From: Armigeres subalbatus
Taxonomy: Eukaryota; Arthropoda; Insecta; Diptera; Culicidae
DNA length: 64,000 bases
Direction: 5' to 3'
Assembly: GCF_024139115.2 (NCBI RefSeq)
Contig: NC_085140.1
Span: 19,553,357 to 19,617,356 of the forward strand
Shown: positions 58,218 through 64,000 of the stretch, piece after piece
How the letters are laid out: every line of letters begins with the position of its first letter
Numbering within the stretch: the stretch's first letter is position 1
Notes under the pieces: generated by a model
The model's database searches: none
What the model saw: the letters and a program-made list of their open reading frames with translations, nothing else
Told to the model about the DNA's origin: nothing
Made by a program: the position numbers and the translations under genes

Positions 58218-58458
58218 CTCTTTTGGTAACAAAAAATACCGCATCAAGTAGTTCGCGTTTTAACTCGCTTCGATTTTCTCCGCAGGAACAAAAAGTTAAT
58301 GCAGTTTCCGTGCCGCGAGTGGTGTTAGTGGTGAACAAGTAATCCACTTAACCCAGTTACCATAGAGTAACCAGTGATTTTCCGATCGAAAAGTGCCCGT
58401 ACACGACCAGTTACCGTGTAACGTGGGACGAAGCATTCCGTGACTCCGAGACAACCCT
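58218..58458 (+). other. Candidate untranslated first exon
   Basis: The sequence between the putative start site and GTGAGT at 58459-58464 is less AT-rich than its surroundings and not repeated in the window. LINEs have inserted 44 bases into the presumed intron. The rest of such a gene would lie beyond the right edge. Confidence 0.3.
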
Positions 58459-58502
58459 GTGAGTGAAGCTCGTTTGGTGAAATCGTGAGCCGACGAAGAA
58501 CG

Positions 58503-61500
58503 TCGAACGAACGGCCCCAGGGGTCGATCGCATATCAGCCGAGATGCTCAAAGCTGACCCCATGACATCCGCTCAACTACTGCATCGTTTATTTCGTAAT
58601 ATCTGGGACACCGCAACTTTCCCGGTCGACTGAATGCAAGGTATCTTAGTGAAGTTGCCCAAAAAGGGTGACCTGACTGTATGCGATAACTGGCGAGGCA
58701 TTATGTTGTTGTGTACCGTTCTCAAAGTTCTGTGTAAAATTATTCTAGCCCGGATTCAGGAGAAGATCGATGCGACTCTCCGGCGGCAGCAGGCCGGATT
58801 CCGTGCCGGAAGATCCTGTGTGGACCATATTGTCACGCTCCGCATAATTCTGGAGCAGGTCAACGAATTCCAAGAGTCCCTTTACTTGGCGGCAGCAGGG
58901 ACTATGTCCAAGGGCTTGACGATCCCTCCCCAGCCCATCTGCGAGTTGTGGCGCCTGCCTAGGATGTGATGGGGTTTTACAGTTTGCCCTGTTAAACCTC
59001 TAAAAAAGCTGCATGTATCCGCAAGTAGGCTCCGCCAAAGCGACCGTGTGCCGCTCAAAGCGCACAAGCCCAAGTCCTGGTGTTAGGTGGGACGCTAAAC
59101 AGCCCTGACACGACGGCCCTCCGACGAGACAGGAGGTTTGCGCAGGCCCAATAAGCCGCCTTTAAAAACAACTATTACGAACGACATAGAAGATAATACG
59201 ACTCGATACAATCGGCAACGACCTAGGCGACGAATAAAGGATCACGATTTTAAGCTTGGAACATGGAACTGCAAGTCGCTAGGCTTCGCAGGTTGCGACA
59301 GGATAATCTACGATGAATTACATCCCCGCAACTTCGATGTCGTAGCGCTGCAGGAAATCTGCTGGACAGGACAGAAAGTGTGGAAAAGCGGGCATCGAGC
59401 GGCTACCTTCTACCAAAGCTGTGGCACCACCAACGAGCTGGGAAGCGGCTTCATAGTGTTGGGAAAGATGCGCCAACGCGTGATTGGGTGGCAGCCAATC
59501 AACGCAAGGATGTGCAAGCTGAGGATAAAAGGCCGTTTCTTCAACTATAGCATCATCAACGTGCACTGCCCACACGAAGGGAGATCCGACGACGAGAAAG
59601 AAGCGTTCTATGCGCAGCTGGAGCAGACATACGATGGATGCCCACTGCGGGACGTCAAAATCGTCATCGGTGACATGAACGCTCAGGTAGGAAGGGAGGA
59701 AATGTATAGACCGGTCATCGGACCGGATAGTCTGCATACCGTATCGAACGACAACGGCCAACGATGCATAAACTTTGCAGCCTCCCGCGGAATGGTAGTT
59801 CGAAGCACTTTCTTCCCCCGTAAGAATATCCACAAGGCCACATGGAAATCACCTAATCAAGTAACGGAAAACCAAATCGACCACGTTCTGATCGACGGTA
59901 AATTCTTCTCCGACATCACGAACGTACGCACTTACCGCGGTGCGAATATTGAATCCGACCACTACCTCGTCGCAGTATGTCTGCGCTCAAAACTCTCGAC
60001 GGTGATCAACACGCGTCGGAGTCGTCCGCCGCGGCTTAACATTGGGCGGCTACAAGACGGTAGACTAGCCCAAGACTACGCGCAGCAGCTGGAAGTGGCA
60101 CTCCCAACGGAAGAGCAGCTAGGCACAGCATCTCTTGAAGATGGCTGGAGAGATATTCGATCCGCCATTGGAAGCACCGCAACCGCTGCACTAGGCACGG
60201 TGGCTCCGGATCAGAGAAACGACTGGTATGACGGCGAATGTGAGCAGTTAGTTGAGGAGAAGAATGCAATCACGTAAGGGCCACGTGCCACAGCCCGATA
60301 TGTGTAAGGACATAAACGGGAACCTTCTTACGAACGAGCGTGAGGTGATCCAAAGGTGGCGGCAGCACTACGAAGAGCACCTGAATGGCGATATGGCAGA
60401 CAACGGTGTCGGTATGGTAATGAAGCACGCGTGCAGGACATGCGACTTCCGGCTCCGAATCTCCAGGAAATCCAGGAGGAGATCGGCCGGCTGAAAAACA
60501 ACAAAGCCCCTGGAGTTGACCAACTACCAGGAGAGCTGTTTAAACACGGTGGTGAAGCACTGGCTAGAGCGCTGCACTGGGTGATTACCAAGGTTTGGGA
60601 GGATGAGGTTCTGCCGCAGGAGTGGATGGAAGGTGTCGTGTCCCATCTACAAAAGGGCGATAAGCTGGATTGTAGCAACTACCGCGCAATCACATTGCTG
60701 AACGCCGCCTACAAGGTACTCTCCCAAATTTTATGCCGTCGACTAACACCAATTGCAAGAGAGTTCGTGGGGCAGTACCAGGCGGGTTTTATGGGTGAAC
60801 GCTCTACCACAGACCAGGTGTTCGCCATACGTCAGGTATTGCAGAAATGCCGCGAATACAACGTGCCCACACATCATCTATTTATCGACTTCAAAGCCGC
60901 ATATGATACAATCGATCGGGACCAGCTATGGCAGCTAATGCACGAAAACGGATTTGAATAAACTGATACGGTTGATCAAGGCGACGATGGATCGGGTGAT
61001 GTGCGTAGTTCGAGTTTCAGGGGCATTCTCGAGTCCCTTCGAAACCCGTAGAGGGTTACGGCAAGGTGATGGTCTTTCGTGTCTGCTATTCAACATCGCT
61101 TTGGAGGGGTAATACGAAGGTCAGGGATGGACACGAGTGGTACGATTTTCACAAAGTCCGTCCAGCTATTTGGTTTCGCCGACGACATTGATATCATGGC
61201 ACGTAACTTTGAGAGGATGGAGGAAGTCTACATCAGACTGAAAAGCGAAGCTAAACGGATTGGACTAGTCATCAACACGTCGAAGACGAAGTACATGATA
61301 GGAAGAGGCTCAAGAGAGGTCAATGTGAGCCACCCACCACGAGTTTGTATCGGTGGTGACGAAATCGAGGTGGTTGATGAATTCGTGTACTTGGGCTCAC
61401 TGGTGACCGCCGATAACGATACCAGCAGAGAAATTCGGAGACGCATAGTGGCTGGAAATCGTACATACTTTGGACTCCGCAAGACGCTCCGATCGAATAG

Positions 61501-63297
61501 AGTTCGCCGCCGTACCAAACTGACTATCTACAAAACGCTCATAAGACCGGTAGTCCTCTACGGACAGGAGACCTGGACGATGCTCGTGGAGGAACAACGC
61601 GCACTGGGAGTTTTCGAAAGGAAAGTGTTGCGTACCATCTATGGTGGGTTGCAGATGGCGGACGGTACGTGGAGGAGGCGAATGAACCACGAGTTGCATC
61701 AGCTGTTGGGAGAACCATCCATCGTTCACACCGCGAAAATCGGAAGACTACGGTGGGCCGGGCACGTAGCCAGAATGTCGGATAGTAATCCGGTGAAAAT
61801 GGTTCTCGACAACGATCCGACGGGAACAAGAAGGCGAGGTGCACAGCGGGCAAGGTGGATCGATCAGGTGGAGGACGACTTGCGGACCGTCCGCAGACTG
61901 CGTGGTTGGCGAAGTGCAGCCATGAACCGAGCTGAATGGAGAAGTCTTTTATGTGCAGCACAGGCCACTCCGGCCACTCCGATGATAAACAAATAAATAA
62001 CCGTTCTCAAAGTTCTGTGTAAAATTATCCTAGCCCGGATTCAGGAGAAGATCGATGCGACTCTCCGGCAGCAGGCCGGATTCCGTGCCGGAAGATCCTG
62101 TGTGGACCATATTGTCACGCTCCGCATAATTCTGGAGCAGGTCAACGAATTCCAAGAGTCCCTTTACTTGGCATTCATTGACTACGAAAAAGCTTTCGAC
62201 CGTCTCAATCACGAGAATATGTGGGGCGCCCTGAGACGCAAGGGGGTTCCTGAGAAAATCATCGGCCTCATCGAAGCACAGTACGAGGCCTTTTCGTGTA
62301 GAGTGCTGCACAATGGGGTCCTGTCCGACCCTATCCGGGTCGTAGCTGGTGTGAGGCAAGGATGTATTCTATCACCATTACTGTTCCTCATCGTAATCGA
62401 TGAGATTCTGGTAGATGCGATTGACCGTGAACCAAACCGCGGGCTGTTATGGCAGCCTATAACCATGGAGCACCTAAACGACTTCGAAATGGCGGATGAT
62501 GTTGCACTCCTCGCGCAACGGCGCTCTGATATGCAGAGTAAGCTCAACGACCTTGCCGAGCGCTCCTCTTCGGCAGGTTTAGTCATCAACGTCAACAAAA
62601 CCAAATCGTTGGATGTAAACACGGTGACTCCTTCCAGTTTCACAGTAGCCGGGCAACCAGTGGAGAATGTTGAAAGCTTCCGATATCTTGGTAGCCAAAT
62701 GGCATCAGACAGCGGTACCAAGATCGACATAGGCGCACGGATCAAGAAAGCAAGGGCTGCCTTTGCGAGTTTAAGAAAAATATGGAAAAACAGGCAGATA
62801 AGTGAACGCACCAAAATACGAATTTTCAACTCTAACGTGAAATCTGTGCTGTTATACGCTAGTGAAACATGGTGTGTATCAGTGGCGAACACTCAACGGC
62901 TACAGGTGTTCATCAACAGATGCCTGCGGTATATAATTCGGGCCTGGTAGGATCACAACTGGATCTCAAACAACGAGCTCCATCGTCGTTGTCACCAGAG
63001 GCCGATAGCAACAGAAATTCGGGATCGGAAGTGGGGATGGGTCGGCCACACTCTACATAGGGGCGGAAACGAAATCTGTAAACAAGCATTAGACTGGAAC
63101 CCAGCGGGACATCGCAGCAGAGGCAGACCCAGAGGCTCATGGCGGCGAAGCCTCAATACAATAATAAAAGAAGTCGACCGAAATCTAACCTGGCAACAGG
63201 TTAAAGCGATAGCCGGGCAACGCTCAGGATGGAGATCTTTCAAGTCGTCCCTTTGCACCACCGGAGGTGTACAGGATCCATAAGTAAGTAAGTAAGT
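58503..63297 (+). mobile_element. Second non-LTR family, longer copy, split by RTE copy E
   Basis: The pieces are 58503-58890 and 62001-63297, with the duplication CGAAGAACG at 58494-58502 and 63298-63306. The first piece encodes APGVDRISAEMLKADP, an in-frame stop after FPVD, and the NWRGIMLLCTVLKV region. The second encodes HIVTLRIILEQVNEFQ, motif A AFIDYEKAFDRLNHENMW, motif B GVRQGCILSPLLFLIVIDE, FEMADDVALLAQ, and the C-terminal domain. A stop after RYIIRAW truncates it, since the related copy at 29894-30905 reads through there. It ends in TAAGTAAGTAAG. Endonuclease and most of the 5' half are missing. Confidence 0.85.
58891..62000 (+). mobile_element. RTE-clade retrotransposon, copy E, nested, near full length
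   Basis: It starts GGCAGCAGGGACTATGTCC, only about three bases short of copy B, and ends with AAACAAATAAATAA. The endonuclease is open from about 59138 to 60277 (KLGTWNCKSLGF, ALQEICWTGQKV, VIGDMNAQVGRE). About 180 bases between the EEKNA and RKGHVPQPD codons are deleted, and further frameshifts follow near 60430, 60645 and 60958. RT motifs HLFIDFKAAYDTIDRD and FGFADDIDIMA are present. The C-terminal part is open to 61996. It lies inside the other LINE, with that LINE's sequence duplicated on both sides (58716-58890 and 62001-62172). Confidence 0.92.
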
Positions 63298-63306
63298 CGA
63301 AGAACG

Positions 63307-64000
63307 GTCACCCTATTATCGTCGCTGGTGCTGTCAGTCCCAGGCGGGTGCTAAGCTGTCAAATGTGTGTTGCCTCCAATCAAGCGAATGCCGACGGCAC
63401 TAACACTACGCCGTAGTATATGAAGAATAAACACTGCAGTGAGTGAGAATGTTCTGAAACGCACAAAGTTTGGATAATGCAAGAAACAACTGTTTCTGAT
63501 CAGCAAAAAGTTTCTTTTACCAACATAATTATTTATCTGCATATTTCGCGTAAGGAACAAAGTGCAAACACTACATTTTTTACGGATTTGGTGTATTTTT
63601 GTTCGTTGCAATCTTTAATATAATATGTGCTTTCGACATCACTCTCTCTTGTAAAAACGGTAAACAATACAAATTTTCACAAATACCACAACAATTTATG
63701 ATAGTATATGAGCATTTTGACATTGGAGTATAAATTTATGCGCCAAATAAGAGGGTACTGTCATACTTGCCAAACTCCATATGAAAAAAATCCGTTGTCG
63801 CCCCTCTGGTCAGTCCAGCCCCGAACCTAATGTCGTTTTCGATTATTGCTGGGTCGAACCTAGTTCTGCACCGGATCCGCTCTAACTGCTGTCAAAACGT
63901 TCGGTTATTCGTTCAGGTTGGATCGCGATCCGCACCAGATCCGACCCAAAATGAATGAGGTTCGCTCTGCCGATTTATCGAGATCCAACCTAGATTCACC
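63307..64000. other. No gene seen at the right edge
   Basis: This would be intronic DNA if the 58.2 kb promoter is real. At 63815-64000 GATCC/GGATC and 'gggtcgaacctag' blocks recur in both orientations ('gggtcgaacctagttctgca' against 'gaggttcgctctg'), perhaps a MITE continuing outside the window. Confidence 0.4.

Overview
This is a eukaryotic, repeat-dense window that looks like mosquito DNA of the Aedes type. The evidence is a tRNA-related SINE that I recognise as Feilai-like, several copies of an RTE-clade non-LTR retrotransposon resembling Aedes JAM1, TA-, TTA- and TTAA-flanked MITEs, and two insect-type host genes broken by or embedded in transposons. Species and family names come from memory and were not searched. 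There are no bacterial operons, rRNA genes, CRISPR arrays or convincing functional tRNA genes.

Two host loci can be supported, both on the + strand. The first (17699-19831) is a lamin-B-receptor-like gene: a basic SP/RKASP-rich nuclear arm followed by a sterol-reductase-like membrane domain. It carries an in-frame TAG, appears to lack about 45 conserved codons, and has a 128-bp TTAA MITE in its last codons, so it may be a decayed or lineage-modified copy. The second (46359-48182, with a probable upstream exon at 26480-26612) is a protein with two CAP domains (GAPR-1/PR-1 type). Its two 3' introns are short, but its upstream intron would be about 19.7 kb and is filled with mobile elements. A TATA box and GTGAGT splice donor at 58188-58460 may be the start of a third gene that leaves the window.

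Layout: 1-3.6 kb, a ~150-bp satellite array with a Feilai-like SINE; 6.5-7.6 kb, a ~145-bp tandem repeat; 8.1-10.0 kb, a broken piggyBac transposase (- strand) with a palindromic MITE; 11.1-11.8 kb, a 151-bp array related to the first; 12.2-12.9 and 16.5-17.5 kb, TIR elements; 17.7-20 kb, the LBR-like gene; 20.6-23.3 kb, minisatellites, a LINE RNase H remnant and a large inverted-repeat element; 23.4-25.3 kb, RTE copy A; 25.6-26.1 kb, a tRNA-derived SINE with a 23-bp TSD; 27.5-28.2 kb, a TTAA element; 29.6-31.6 kb, Harbinger and LINE remnants; 32.3-35.7 kb, a degenerate DDE transposon with ~250-bp TIRs; 36.7-40.0 kb, full-length RTE copy B; 40.8-42.6 kb, a minisatellite, Harbinger remnant and MITEs; 43.0-46.1 kb, a truncated copia element with its 5' LTR; 46.4-48.2 kb, the CAP gene; 49-50.3 kb, a copia LTR and a broken Feilai-like SINE; 52.6-55.7 kb, RTE copy C; 58.5-63.3 kb, a second LINE family interrupted by RTE copy E, flanked by a ~175-bp duplication.

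The window is mainly a record of nested transposition. Several insertions can be ordered because their target-site duplications or empty paralogous sites are readable. The items that most merit follow-up are the lesions of the LBR-like gene, the DDE transposon whose superfamily I could not name, the 175-bp target duplication, and the inverted-repeat element built from TTGGCCGAA and GAGACGTCTC motifs.
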